Shown here: positions 7,370 through 14,768 of the stretch, one piece after another
How the letters are laid out: every line of letters begins with the position of its first letter
Position numbering within the stretch: the stretch's first letter is position 1
From: Alphaproteobacteria bacterium
GTDB taxonomy: Bacteria; Pseudomonadota; Alphaproteobacteria; Micavibrionales; Micavibrionaceae
Direction of reading: 5' to 3'
Assembly (NCBI GenBank): GCA_016763095.1
Contig: JAESUK010000085.1
Location: 1-19,804 of the forward strand
DNA length: 19,804 nucleotides
Translations under genes and position numbers: made by a program
The notes under the pieces: model-generated
What the model was told of the DNA's origin: nothing
What the model saw: only the letters and a program-made list of their open reading frames with translations
Databases searched by the model: none

Positions 7370-8032
7370 TTAGGCATCGAACTTTCTATTGCGTCTTAAC
7401 GCTGATGCGAGTTGCTTTTCCGCACGAGAGGAGAGGTTTTTAAATTCGTCTTCATAGTCAAATTCAGAATTGTCATACATGTCATCCGAGTCGTTCGCGG
7501 TGTCAAAGTCACGGTCACGAATAAAGAAATGCTCAACGGGTTGCACAGGAGCGCGTCTTGCGCCCGCATATGTCCGTGTTGTTGGTGATGGGGAACGGCG
7601 TCCGCGCTGTGTTGGACGTTGGTCTGCTTCATATTCGTCCTCCTCATCGCTAAATTCATCACGTGGTGTGTGCTTACCATATGCATGCACTGTACGGGAT
7701 GGTTTTGGTGCGGAGGTTGCTGCGTTTTCGATGCGGTCAGCCATGTTATTGCCTGATTCCGTTATGATTTGTAACTCTTGAGATAAATCCTGAGCATCAC
7801 GAATGAGGTCTTGTAGCTCTTGCCCAGAAGTTCCTGCAACATCTTGCATTTCTTGAATGGCTTCATGTGCGCGACTAATGTTGATAGAGAGATTGGAAAC
7901 GAGCTGTTCTAGGTCGCTCTTACTATCTTTTAAGACTTTCAGTTGCGCCGATAATCTGAGGGCATAGAAAACAGTTCCCGCTAAAAGCGCGAGAATAGAA
8001 AGGTCTAAAATAGTTGAAACAGGAAAGCTCAT
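7370..8032 (-). CDS. DUF6468-type membrane protein next to fliM
   Basis: A 220-residue protein starting MSFPVSTILDLSILALLAGT. It has one N-terminal membrane helix (about 6-26), then a helical region (about 28-100, RLSAQLKVLKDSKSDLEQLV) resembling the DUF6468 domain found beside fliM in alphaproteobacteria. The C-terminal half (about 105-200) is low-complexity and charged, rich in Arg, Asp and Glu, and likely disordered; the last 20 residues are basic and helical. I chose the ATG at 8032 because it begins the membrane helix and lies 16 bp after the fliM stop; the longer frame, to 8194, would overlap fliM coding. The molecular function is not known; the position suggests a role at the switch or stator. 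Confidence 0.8.
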   Translation of the reverse strand: MSFPVSTILDLSILALLAGTVFYALRLSAQLKVLKDSKSDLEQLVSNLSINISRAHEAIQEMQDVAGTSGQELQDLIRDAQDLSQELQIITESGNNMADRIENAATSAPKPSRTVHAYGKHTPRDEFSDEEDEYEADQRPTQRGRRSPSPTTRTYAGARRAPVQPVEHFFIRDRDFDTANDSDDMYDNSEFDYEDEFKNLSSRAEKQLASALRRNRKFDA

Positions 8033-8048
8033 AATAGTATCTCGGAAA

Positions 8049-9116
8049 TTAGTTTTTCTTTCTTGGGATATAGTTTTCAATTTTAACGGCAATATTTTGT
8101 TCTTTTTGTCCCATATGACCTTTGAAAATCGGAACATCACCACACCGTAACTCAATCTTATCCGTTGGTTTGGTGTTGAAGTAAAGCGTGTCACCGACCC
8201 TAAAGTTCAAAAGGTCTTTAAGGTTAATGGTAAGCTCACCCAGAACAGCTTGAAGGTAAATATCCGTTTGGTGAAGTTCGTGCGTTAAATGGTTTTCCCA
8301 AATAGAGTCACGTCCAAATTTCTCCCCCATGAACATTTGCAGAAGCAATTCACGGATGGGCTCTAGCGTCGCATAAGGAATAAGGATTTCAACACGTCCC
8401 CCGCGATCACCCATATCAACCCGCATACGCGCAAGCACACAGGCGTTTCCGCTTTGTGTGATGGTTGAAAAACGCGGGTTAGTCTCCATGCGATCCAAAG
8501 TAAAACTCACGGGTGAAAGAGGATCAAAGGCGGAAGAAAGATCATTGAGAGATACATTGACCATACGCTCAACAAGCTTTGTTTCAATTGTTGTATATGG
8601 TCGCCCTTCAACGCGAACAGAGGGGTTTCCCTTACGTCCTCCGAGGAGAACATCGACAATTGAGTAAATGAGAGGGCTGTCTGTGACCATCAAGCCAAAA
8701 TTGTCCCATTCTTCGGCTTTAAAGACGGAAAGCATTGCAGGAAGAGGGATGGAGTTCATGTAGTCGCCAAATCGAACCGTTGAAACCTGATCTAAACTCA
8801 CATCCACGTTGTCAGATGTAAGGTTGCGCAAAGATGTCGACATAAGGCGCACAAGGCGATCAAAGACAACATCAAGCATTGGAAGGCGTTCATAGTTCAC
8901 TAGCGCCGAGTTAATAAGCGCCATAACTCCAGAGCTGTCTTCCATGTCAGAAAAATCATCGTCAAAACCAAGAAGGCTGTCGATTTCTGCTTGGTTTAAT
9001 ATACGTGCGCCAGTGTCACCAGACTCAAAATCATCAGGATCATCAAGGTCATCCAAGGATGCTTCTGATTCTTGTGACTCGTTAATTTCATCTTCTGTGA
9101 GTTGCGTATCGCTCAT
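8049..9116 (-). CDS. fliM: Flagellar motor switch protein FliM
   Basis: A 355-residue cytoplasmic C-ring protein. The CheY-P-binding motif ILNQAEIDSLLG is at residues 39-50, preceded by an unusual 38-residue acidic leader. The middle domain carries the conserved LLGGRKGNP (157-165) that forms the FliG interface. The C-terminal SpoA domain runs from about 285 to 350 (LKDLLNFRVGDTLYFNTKP, then IAVKIENYI). FliM links CheY-P to FliG and so sets the direction of rotation. It follows fliL after an 81-bp AT-rich gap and starts the sub-cluster with the DUF6468-like and MotE-like genes. A GGAA lies about 11 nt before the start. No fliN is in the window. Confidence 0.97.
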   Translation of the reverse strand: MSDTQLTEDEINESQESEASLDDLDDPDDFESGDTGARILNQAEIDSLLGFDDDFSDMEDSSGVMALINSALVNYERLPMLDVVFDRLVRLMSTSLRNLTSDNVDVSLDQVSTVRFGDYMNSIPLPAMLSVFKAEEWDNFGLMVTDSPLIYSIVDVLLGGRKGNPSVRVEGRPYTTIETKLVERMVNVSLNDLSSAFDPLSPVSFTLDRMETNPRFSTITQSGNACVLARMRVDMGDRGGRVEILIPYATLEPIRELLLQMFMGEKFGRDSIWENHLTHELHQTDIYLQAVLGELTINLKDLLNFRVGDTLYFNTKPTDKIELRCGDVPIFKGHMGQKEQNIAVKIENYIPRKKN

Positions 9117-9197
9117 ATTTTAATTGTTCCAGTATCCATTACACGTCTTATTGTTTTTATTCTTTTGCTTATTCTAGCACAAAAAAACTAATTATTT

Positions 9198-9755
9198 CTA
9201 TTGCACAATGATCTCATCAAAAAGAACGTCCTTAACTTTCACTGGGTACGCAGCTGTATTGACGCGAGAAAGAAGTTCTATTTGTAAGCGGTATATTCCT
9301 TTTGACCCGCGAAGGTCTTCAACACGAAGTTCTCTTAGGTATGTTTGAAATTGGTCTTTTACGCGAGGAAGAACAGCTTGTACGATCTCTAAGTCTTTTT
9401 GGTTGGAAAGTTCAAGTTGAACGCTCAATCGTAAGAGGTGAGGTTGCCCATCATCACTATTAAGATTCACGATCATGTCAGGAATAGGAAGAAAAGCTAT
9501 GTTTTCAATCTCTCCGAGCTTGCTGTAATCTGTACCGCTCTCTTCGTGTCCTATTGCGTTTTCTGTTGTTGCCTCGTCTTTATTTAGGAACTTATCAAGA
9601 GTTCCACTGAAATAGAGTCCAGCACCAACGGCAAAGAGGAGGAGGATTGGAAGCATTATAAATATAATCTTATTTGATCCGCTACTTTGTTCATCCAGAG
9701 AGTCTGGTGTTTCTGGCGCATTTTTTGGGGCTGCGAGATCAAGGTTATCAACCAT
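9198..9755 (-). CDS. fliL: Flagellar basal-body-associated protein FliL
   Basis: A 185-residue single-pass inner-membrane protein: a cytoplasmic N-terminus, membrane helix at about 30-50 (IIFIMLPILLLFAVGAGLYF), a linker and a periplasmic domain. The segments FLPIPDMIVNLNS, HLLRLSVQLEL and AVLPRVKDQFQTYLRELRVEDLRGSKG match FliL (LPDFvVNLxxxxgrrfLkvxvxLE ... LRdaillylsxLtxxdLxgxxG). FliL forms rings around stators and supports motor torque. It is the first gene of the minus-strand motor operon. No Shine-Dalgarno is visible; the codon five positions upstream is a stop in frame, so the ATG at 9755 is the only sensible ATG start. Confidence 0.93.
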   Translation of the reverse strand: MVDNLDLAAPKNAPETPDSLDEQSSGSNKIIFIMLPILLLFAVGAGLYFSGTLDKFLNKDEATTENAIGHEESGTDYSKLGEIENIAFLPIPDMIVNLNSDDGQPHLLRLSVQLELSNQKDLEIVQAVLPRVKDQFQTYLRELRVEDLRGSKGIYRLQIELLSRVNTAAYPVKVKDVLFDEIIVQ

Positions 9756-9945
9756 TATGAGGGCTTTCTATGTAAGTATCGCGCAACGGCGAGTGCATTA
9801 TTCTGAGGCTACTTTTAAGTATTTTAAAATAGCCATCTTAATCTACACCATTTATACGCGATAATAAATCATAAACCCTTATAAATTCACATCTTTATGC
9901 TGTGCCGTTATCGCGACGGCAAGAAGTTCCATGTGGCGGGTGTTT

Positions 9946-9979
9946 TTATGCCTATGTGGCTGTTATTGCTTAGGCATAA
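9946..9979. repeat. 9-bp inverted repeat, possible enhancer for the flgF promoter
   Basis: TTATGCCTA at 9946-9954 and TAGGCATAA at 9971-9979 are perfect reverse complements separated by 16 nt. The centre lies about 92 bp upstream of the flgF start site predicted from the sigma-54 promoter. Sigma-54 promoters need an upstream activator site, and in Caulobacter the FlbD sites lie about 100 bp upstream, so the spacing is suitable. There is no T-run, so a terminator is less likely. Confidence 0.4.
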
Positions 9980-10027
9980 TTCATGGTGTTGTGATGGTAT
10001 ACTGTTGTAAACAAACAATATAAATTA

Positions 10028-10044
10028 TTGGCACGATGTGTGCA
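10028..10044 (+). promoter_or_regulatory. Sigma-54 (-24/-12) promoter for flgF-flgG-flgA-flgH
   Basis: TTGGCACGATGTGTGCA matches the consensus YTGGCACG-N4-TTGCW with a single mismatch in the -12 half. The -24 GG (10030-10031) and -12 GC (10042-10043) are separated by exactly 10 nt. The expected start is near 10055, leaving a leader of about 39 nt before flgF. The same class of promoter precedes flgF in Caulobacter. Confidence 0.85.
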
Positions 10045-10093
10045 TTACCATTCCTACGAAGAACTAACAAAAATAATAAAAGGTTGGATTGAG

Positions 10094-10825
10094 ATGGAAA
10101 ATGCACAGTATATAGGTTTGTCACGACAAATGGTGCTCCGCACTGGCATGGATCTGATTGCGAATAATATTGCAAACGCCAATACAGCAGGGTATCGCGC
10201 TCAGAATCCGCTTTTCTCAGAATATATTTCTGATCCTAAAGGGGCGCGTGATCCTATTTCTATGGCGTATGATCGTGGACAGTATGATGTAACACGCGCT
10301 GGTCCCATACAGACAACAGGCAATGATTTTGATGTGGCTCTTATTGGTCCAGGCTTTATTGGTGTGAAGATGCCAGACGGAAGCACGCAATTTACACGCT
10401 CAGGAAATTTTCAAATTAATGCGAGCCGAGAAGTTGTAACGGCAAGTGGGTATAACGTATCTGACTCTAGTGGAGCCGTTTTGGTTATTCCTCTAGGGGC
10501 AACGGACGTAAGTATTGACAGATTAGGACGAGTTTCTACGCAAGAAGGTCAAGTTGGCCAAATTATGGTCAGAGAATTTGACAACCCCCAGACCTTGGAG
10601 CCGCAAGGAAGTGGATTGTATAAAACCGAGGAACTCGGTAATCCACCAAAAAATACCGCTGTGCTTCAAGGTCAGTTGGAGGGGTCAAATGTAGAGCCTG
10701 TCATGGAAATGACTCGGATGATCCAGATTTCGAGAGAATATCAATCAATGCAACGATTTATTCAAACGGATCACGATCGACAAAGAACAGCCATTCAAAG
10801 ATTAGGACGACCTGCGGGATCGTAA
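10094..10825 (+). CDS. flgF: Flagellar proximal rod protein FlgF
   Basis: A 243-residue rod protein. The N-terminus MENAQYIGLSRQMVLRTGMD followed by LIANNIANANTAGYR is the rod/hook family motif, and the C-terminus (EPVMEMTRMIQISREYQSMQ) is the paired helix found in FlgF/FlgG. The internal FDVALIGPGFIGVKMPDG segment is typical of FlgF. I chose ATG 10094 because it starts the conserved N-terminal helix; an upstream in-frame start at 10028 lies inside the sigma-54 promoter. The ribosome-binding region is AAAGGTTGGATTGAG, a weak Shine-Dalgarno, and it shares GGTTGGAT with the flgH leader. It is the first gene of the flgF-flgG-flgA-flgH operon. Confidence 0.95.
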   Translation: MENAQYIGLSRQMVLRTGMDLIANNIANANTAGYRAQNPLFSEYISDPKGARDPISMAYDRGQYDVTRAGPIQTTGNDFDVALIGPGFIGVKMPDGSTQFTRSGNFQINASREVVTASGYNVSDSSGAVLVIPLGATDVSIDRLGRVSTQEGQVGQIMVREFDNPQTLEPQGSGLYKTEELGNPPKNTAVLQGQLEGSNVEPVMEMTRMIQISREYQSMQRFIQTDHDRQRTAIQRLGRPAGS

Positions 10826-10874
10826 TGAGAATTAAACAGAACAAGTAAAGAAGATTGAAAAAAGGAGATATAAA

Positions 10875-11660
10875 ATGAGATCACTCTCAATCGGAGCCAC
10901 AGGAATGTTGGCACAGCAAATGAACGTTGATGTGATTGCCAATAACTTGGCAAACATGACAACAACGGGATATAAGCGTCAGCGTATTGAATTCCATGAT
11001 TTGATGTATCAAAACATCACAAGACCCGGAACTGCATCTTCATCAGCGGACACAACGACACCCTCTGGATTACAACTTGGGCTCGGTGTTAAGCCTGTTG
11101 CCACGTATCGTATCCATACACAGGGTTCTGTAACGCTTACGGATAGTGCCTTGGACGTTGCGATCAACGGGGAAGGTTTTTTACAGGTGGAATTGCCAAA
11201 TGGTGACGCAGCTTATTCAAGAGCAGGATCGCTTCAGCTTAACCAAGATGGAGAGATTGTAACCAATGAGGGACTTCGTATTGAGCCAGGTATTACGGTT
11301 CCTGAAAACATCACAAATCTTGAAATTAACAGAGATGGAGAGGTTTTTGGAAAGTTACCAGGAGAAGCCGCGCTTACAAACCTAGGACGTTTTGACATGG
11401 TGATGTTTATTAACCCAGCTGGACTTGAAGCTATCGGAGATACAAATTTTGTTGAAACGGAAGCATCAGGAAGCCCAATCGTGGGAAACCCTGGAGAAGA
11501 CAACTTTGGAACAGTCATTCAAGGGGCGTTGGAGCAATCAAACGTGGACTCTGTAAAGGAGATCACAAACATGATTACCGCCCAGCGAGCATACGAAATG
11601 AATTCGCAGGTGATTAGTACATCAGATGAAATGATGGGAACAATCACTCAACTGAGATAA
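10875..11660 (+). CDS. flgG: Flagellar distal rod protein FlgG
   Basis: A 261-residue protein, the standard FlgG length. It starts MRSLSIGATGMLAQQMNVDV and has IANNLANMTTTGYKRQRIEF at the N-terminal rod motif, a QLGLGVKPVAT segment and the C-terminal LEQSNVDSVKEITNMITAQR followed by AYEMNSQVI. FlgG builds the distal rod between the proximal rod and the hook and passes through the P and L rings. AGGAG at 10862-10866 is a good ribosome-binding site. It lies 49 bp after flgF and 25 bp before flgA. Confidence 0.97.
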   Translation: MRSLSIGATGMLAQQMNVDVIANNLANMTTTGYKRQRIEFHDLMYQNITRPGTASSSADTTTPSGLQLGLGVKPVATYRIHTQGSVTLTDSALDVAINGEGFLQVELPNGDAAYSRAGSLQLNQDGEIVTNEGLRIEPGITVPENITNLEINRDGEVFGKLPGEAALTNLGRFDMVMFINPAGLEAIGDTNFVETEASGSPIVGNPGEDNFGTVIQGALEQSNVDSVKEITNMITAQRAYEMNSQVISTSDEMMGTITQLR

Positions 11661-11685
11661 AAATTGAGAGAGTAGGGAGAGTATT

Positions 11686-12723
11686 ATGAGAAAATATGCA
11701 TCAATCAGACGCGGAGAACTAAGAAGATTAGAGTTAAACGCCCTAGATAACGGTCAAGATAATGGCTTGCTTGCAATAAGTATGATTGCGGCTAAGGCGA
11801 TGCTTTTCTCTATACTCATCGGAGCCTTCATGATGGTTGCTCTGCTACAAATTAAACAAGCAACCGCTGCAAGTCTAAGAAATGTAGCGATTGTAAAGGA
11901 AGATGTCTTACGTGTTGGTGATATTTTCGCGCAAGCAGGTGGAAAAGAAGATGTTGTGATTGGTCGCGCGCCACTTCCTGGGAAAGACATGACGTTAAAT
12001 GCAAGAACGTTACTGCGCATTGCCCGAGCAACAAATATATCTTGGACACCACAATCTGCGTTGGATCAAGTCATTGTAAGACGTGAAGCGACATTGGTGG
12101 ATTTAAATACGATCCATGATGTGCTGGTAGAAGCGCTAGAGGGAAAGGGATTGGGCAGTAATCTTGATATTATTATCCAAAATACATTGCCACAAATCAC
12201 GCTTCCTAAGACTGCTGCGGCAACTGTAGAAGTACAGAGCTTACGTTATATGCCACAACATGGTGGCTTCGAAGCGGTGCTTGTGGCCCCATCACGTGCA
12301 AACCCATTAAAGCAAATATCAGTAAATGGAACTGTACATAAACGTATGATGATCCCAGTACTGAATTCGCAAATGAAGGCGGGAGATATAATCAGTGCCT
12401 CAGACATTACATATATTGATGTACGCCAACGTGATCTTCCAAAAGGAACTTTGTCACAAATTGCAGATTTGCAAGGTATGGCAGCATCTAAGGCATTGAG
12501 CGCTGGGCGTCCAATAAGAAACACAGATATCGCGCTTCCACGCTTAGTCGGAAGAGGGAAATTTGTAACGCTTCTTTATACGGAAGGTCCAATTGCGCTA
12601 TCCGTACAAGGTAAGGCTCTGCAAAACGGAACAATGGGTGAGATGGTTCGTGTTGTGAATCTCTCAAGTAATAAGCACCTACAAGGCATGGTGACCGCTG
12701 ATCATCAGGTCACGGTATATTAA
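11686..12723 (+). CDS. flgA: P-ring assembly chaperone FlgA
   Basis: A 345-residue protein. The exported part carries a FlgA-type N-terminal region (about 72-130, with VLRVGDIFAQAG and APLPGKDMTLNARTLLRIAR), and a C-terminal SAF/ChapFlgA region from about 222 (KRMMIPVLNSQMKAGDIIS, then VRQRDLPKGTL and LSAGRPIRNTDI) to the end (GEMVRVVNLSSNKHLQGMVT). FlgA is the periplasmic chaperone for FlgI polymerisation. The N-terminus is odd: about 34 mostly hydrophilic residues precede the hydrophobic signal segment (about 35-56). A good AGGGAG ribosome-binding site supports ATG 11686; ATG 11782 would give an ordinary signal peptide but lacks a Shine-Dalgarno. flgI is not in the window. Confidence 0.93.
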   Translation: MRKYASIRRGELRRLELNALDNGQDNGLLAISMIAAKAMLFSILIGAFMMVALLQIKQATAASLRNVAIVKEDVLRVGDIFAQAGGKEDVVIGRAPLPGKDMTLNARTLLRIARATNISWTPQSALDQVIVRREATLVDLNTIHDVLVEALEGKGLGSNLDIIIQNTLPQITLPKTAAATVEVQSLRYMPQHGGFEAVLVAPSRANPLKQISVNGTVHKRMMIPVLNSQMKAGDIISASDITYIDVRQRDLPKGTLSQIADLQGMAASKALSAGRPIRNTDIALPRLVGRGKFVTLLYTEGPIALSVQGKALQNGTMGEMVRVVNLSSNKHLQGMVTADHQVTVY

Positions 12724-12764
12724 TAAATTTAAAATAAGTTCTTCGTAAAATAGGAGGTTGGATC

Positions 12765-13514
12765 ATGAAAAATATATACAAAAACATAAGCCTAGCGTTG
12801 ATTCTAACAACATCGCTGAGTGCCTGTGGCGCAGCCGATAGGTTGGCCAGTGTCGGAAAACCACCAGTGGTGACGCAAATTGAAAATCCTGCAAATGTGA
12901 AGGCGGCTAAATCAGTTCAAATGCCGATGCCCCCACAGCAAAATATCTCAAAAACAGCCAATTCATTATGGTCCGCTGACAAGAAAAGCTTTTTCAAAGA
13001 TCAGCGTGCTGGTGAAGTCGGTGATATTCTAACGGTTATGATTGATATTGATGATAAAGCAGACATAGAAAATCAAACCAAAAGAACGCGTTCAACAACA
13101 GAAGATGCTGACTTTAATAGCTTCTTTGGTGTAGAAGGCACTCTTGGTCAATACTTCCCAGAAGGCATTACGGGCGCAGATATCGTTAACTTAGGGTCAA
13201 CATCACGCCATGATGGAAAGGGGAGTACGGAAAGAGAAGAAGAGATTAAGCTTCAGCTTGCCGCAGTTGTAACACAACAGCTTCCAAACGGAAATTTGGT
13301 AATTGTTGGACGTCAAGAGGTGCGTGTGAACTTTGAAAAACGTGTGCTTGAGCTTGCTGGAATTATTCGCCCAGAAGACATCACAATAAATAATACAATA
13401 TCTTATGAGAAGATCGCAGAAGCAAGAATCTCATATGGAGGAAAAGGACAAATCACAGACGTGCAACAACCTCGCTATGGTCAACAAGTCTATGACATTT
13501 TGTTCCCATTCTAG
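12765..13514 (+). CDS. flgH: Flagellar L-ring lipoprotein FlgH
   Basis: A 249-residue lipoprotein with a signal peptide ending in a lipobox LSAC (Cys21). Conserved FlgH segments include SLWSADKKSFFKDQRAGEVG followed by DILTVMIDIDDKA, the ANSLW start of the mature domain, QLPNGNLVIVGRQEVRVNFE and the terminal ISYGGKGQITDVQQPRYGQQ. FlgH forms the L ring in the outer membrane, so the organism is diderm. An AGGAGG (12752-12757) lies just upstream; the leader also contains GGTTGGATC directly before the start codon. It is the last gene of the operon before a strong terminator. Confidence 0.97.
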   Translation: MKNIYKNISLALILTTSLSACGAADRLASVGKPPVVTQIENPANVKAAKSVQMPMPPQQNISKTANSLWSADKKSFFKDQRAGEVGDILTVMIDIDDKADIENQTKRTRSTTEDADFNSFFGVEGTLGQYFPEGITGADIVNLGSTSRHDGKGSTEREEEIKLQLAAVVTQQLPNGNLVIVGRQEVRVNFEKRVLELAGIIRPEDITINNTISYEKIAEARISYGGKGQITDVQQPRYGQQVYDILFPF

Positions 13515-13633
13515 TTTAATTTGAATTCCGTGCATCTCGTTACCACCCAACATTCGAGATGTTTCGGTACATGGTGACCCAACCACCCAACTTCACACCG
13601 AGTGCTAGCTTTAGAGCTACCTCGGTGTTTTTT
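13515..13633 (+). ncRNA. Candidate 3'-UTR small RNA downstream of flgH
   Basis: The 119 nt between the flgH stop and the terminator contain a hairpin with stem CATCTCG/CGAGATG (13533-13539 and 13555-13561), whose loop carries ACCACCCAAC (13542-13551). A second exact copy of ACCACCCAAC lies at 13582-13591, 40 nt later, in a region with only weak predicted pairing. The segment ends in a Rho-independent terminator. Exposed C-rich repeated motifs ahead of a terminator are a known small-RNA layout. No promoter of its own was found, so processing from the flgH mRNA is the likely source. Candidate only. Confidence 0.35.
13595..13633 (+). terminator. Rho-independent terminator of the flgF-flgH operon
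   Basis: ACACCGAG (13595-13602) pairs perfectly with CTCGGTGT (13621-13628), an inner TAGCT/AGCTA stem extends the hairpin, and TTTTT follows at 13629-13633. It ends the flagellar operon and separates it from the LysR-type gene. Confidence 0.9.
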
Positions 13634-13672
13634 GTGTTTACTTACGTTTATCCAGCAGATAAAGTTTGATGT

Positions 13673-14602
13673 ATGAGCTATTCGATATCAAATTTGAACC
13701 TAAATATGTTGATTGTTTTGGATGCTGTTTGTCGGTTGAAAAGTACCGTAAAAGCTTCCGAAGAAATCAATATTTCTCAGCCGGCTGTATCAAGATATTT
13801 GAAACAGTTGCGAGAGCTTACAGGGCAAGAGTTATTCGTAAGAACATCGAATGGGTTAGAGCCAACCCAAGGGGCGCTTGATCTATGGGGAAAAGCTGTT
13901 GAGGTTCTTGAACTGTGTGAGCTTTTTACACGTTCCTCTGGTGTTGGGTTTGACCCAAAAGTCCAAAAAGAGAATTTTACAATTGCTTTGCCTATTATTA
14001 ATACAGGGCTTTTTATAGAGCAGGTGATATTACATGCATTGGAAAACTACCCTCAGATCAGAATAAATCTTATTGGTTTGCATATGAGTAATGCGCTCGA
14101 AAAATTGGAGTCTAGGGATATTGATTTATATATTGGTTTTAAGTCGGAAGGGTTACAAAAATCTTTCGATACGACTCCATTAACTAATATTGATTTTAGG
14201 GTTATTTGTTCGGATAAATGTGAATTATATCAAAAAGGTAAAATATCTAGGTCAGAGTTTATTTCGTTGCCTCATATAAAGGTGGCTGGCGAAATTAATG
14301 AAACCTTCTTAGATAGGGAGCTTAAGCGCCTTAATGTTCTTCAAAAATCAATTATTGCTATTCCAGACACGGATTCTATGATTGTTATGTTAAAAAACAC
14401 AAATAAATTATTCATTGCAACAGAACGGCAGGCAAATTCTTTGTGCCAGAGGTATAGTAATATTAAAATCCTTAAAACTGATTTCGATTTACCCTCAATA
14501 CCAATACACCAAATATGGCGAAGAGTAAGAACGCCTGATCCTGCACATTCTTGGCTACGAGGCTATATAGAAAAGCGTATCCGTCTCCTCTCTGATACAT
14601 AA
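13673..14602 (+). CDS. LysR-type transcriptional regulator
   Basis: A 309-residue protein. Residues about 8-67 form the LysR winged-helix domain (LNMLIVLDAVCRLKSTVKAS, then ISQPAVSRYLKQLRELTGQE and LFVRTSNGLEPTQGAL). The rest is the two-lobe effector-binding domain, starting at about 98 (ENFTIALPIINTGLFIEQVI). The N-terminal wording resembles the NodD/LeuO-like branch. It follows the flgH terminator, so it is transcribed separately. The start codon ATG 13673 has no strong Shine-Dalgarno, and an overlapping frame from 13666 is a shadow. Its target is not evident; the downstream gene with an inverted repeat in its leader is one candidate. The ligand is unknown. Confidence 0.92.
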   Translation: MSYSISNLNLNMLIVLDAVCRLKSTVKASEEINISQPAVSRYLKQLRELTGQELFVRTSNGLEPTQGALDLWGKAVEVLELCELFTRSSGVGFDPKVQKENFTIALPIINTGLFIEQVILHALENYPQIRINLIGLHMSNALEKLESRDIDLYIGFKSEGLQKSFDTTPLTNIDFRVICSDKCELYQKGKISRSEFISLPHIKVAGEINETFLDRELKRLNVLQKSIIAIPDTDSMIVMLKNTNKLFIATERQANSLCQRYSNIKILKTDFDLPSIPIHQIWRRVRTPDPAHSWLRGYIEKRIRLLSDT

Positions 14603-14768
14603 AACTTCGATGTTGCATCGTGATGTGATCAGCATCGTTGCACGTGGCACACTATTATATACCAAAAAAGATATAAGTTGTATTTGATCTTATTAGTTGA
14701 TCAGATAATGGTCTTATGTTAAATATATAGGAATACAAAATACAATATAATTTATATGAAAGAAAGAG
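14603..14768. promoter_or_regulatory. Leader of the HAD phosphatase gene with a TGATC-N9-GATCA inverted repeat
   Basis: The region is AT-rich in its second half. TGATC at 14685-14689 and GATCA at 14699-14703 are inverted repeats separated by 9 nt, and another TGATCA lies upstream near 14626-14631. Interrupted dyads of this size are typical of regulator sites and would suit a LysR-type dimer, but they do not fit the T-N11-A rule exactly. No clear promoter hexamers were chosen. Confidence 0.3.

Larger units (their letters stand above)
9756..10093. other. Divergent regulatory region between fliL and flgF
   Basis: This 338-bp stretch carries no convincing gene. It holds the flgF sigma-54 promoter at 10028-10044, a 9-bp inverted repeat at 9946-9979, a smaller inverted repeat GCCGT/ACGGC at 9904-9920, and an AT-rich segment at 9811-9841 containing the palindrome ATTTTAAAAT (9821-9830). 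I find no GG-N10-GC element on the minus strand for fliL, so the fliL operon is probably under another sigma factor. Confidence 0.7.

Noticed and set aside
9815..9841. TTAA repeats upstream of fliL as a CtrA site
   Set aside because: The TTAA pair is separated by 5 nt, not the 7 nt of the CtrA consensus, and the region is AT-rich enough for chance matches.
9981..10175. 64-codon minus-strand frame between fliL and flgF
   Set aside because: It overlaps the flgF start and its sigma-54 promoter and has no recognisable features.
14645..14661. TGGCAC as another sigma-54 promoter before the HAD phosphatase gene
   Set aside because: The bases at the required -12 position are TA, not GC, so the second half of the promoter is missing.
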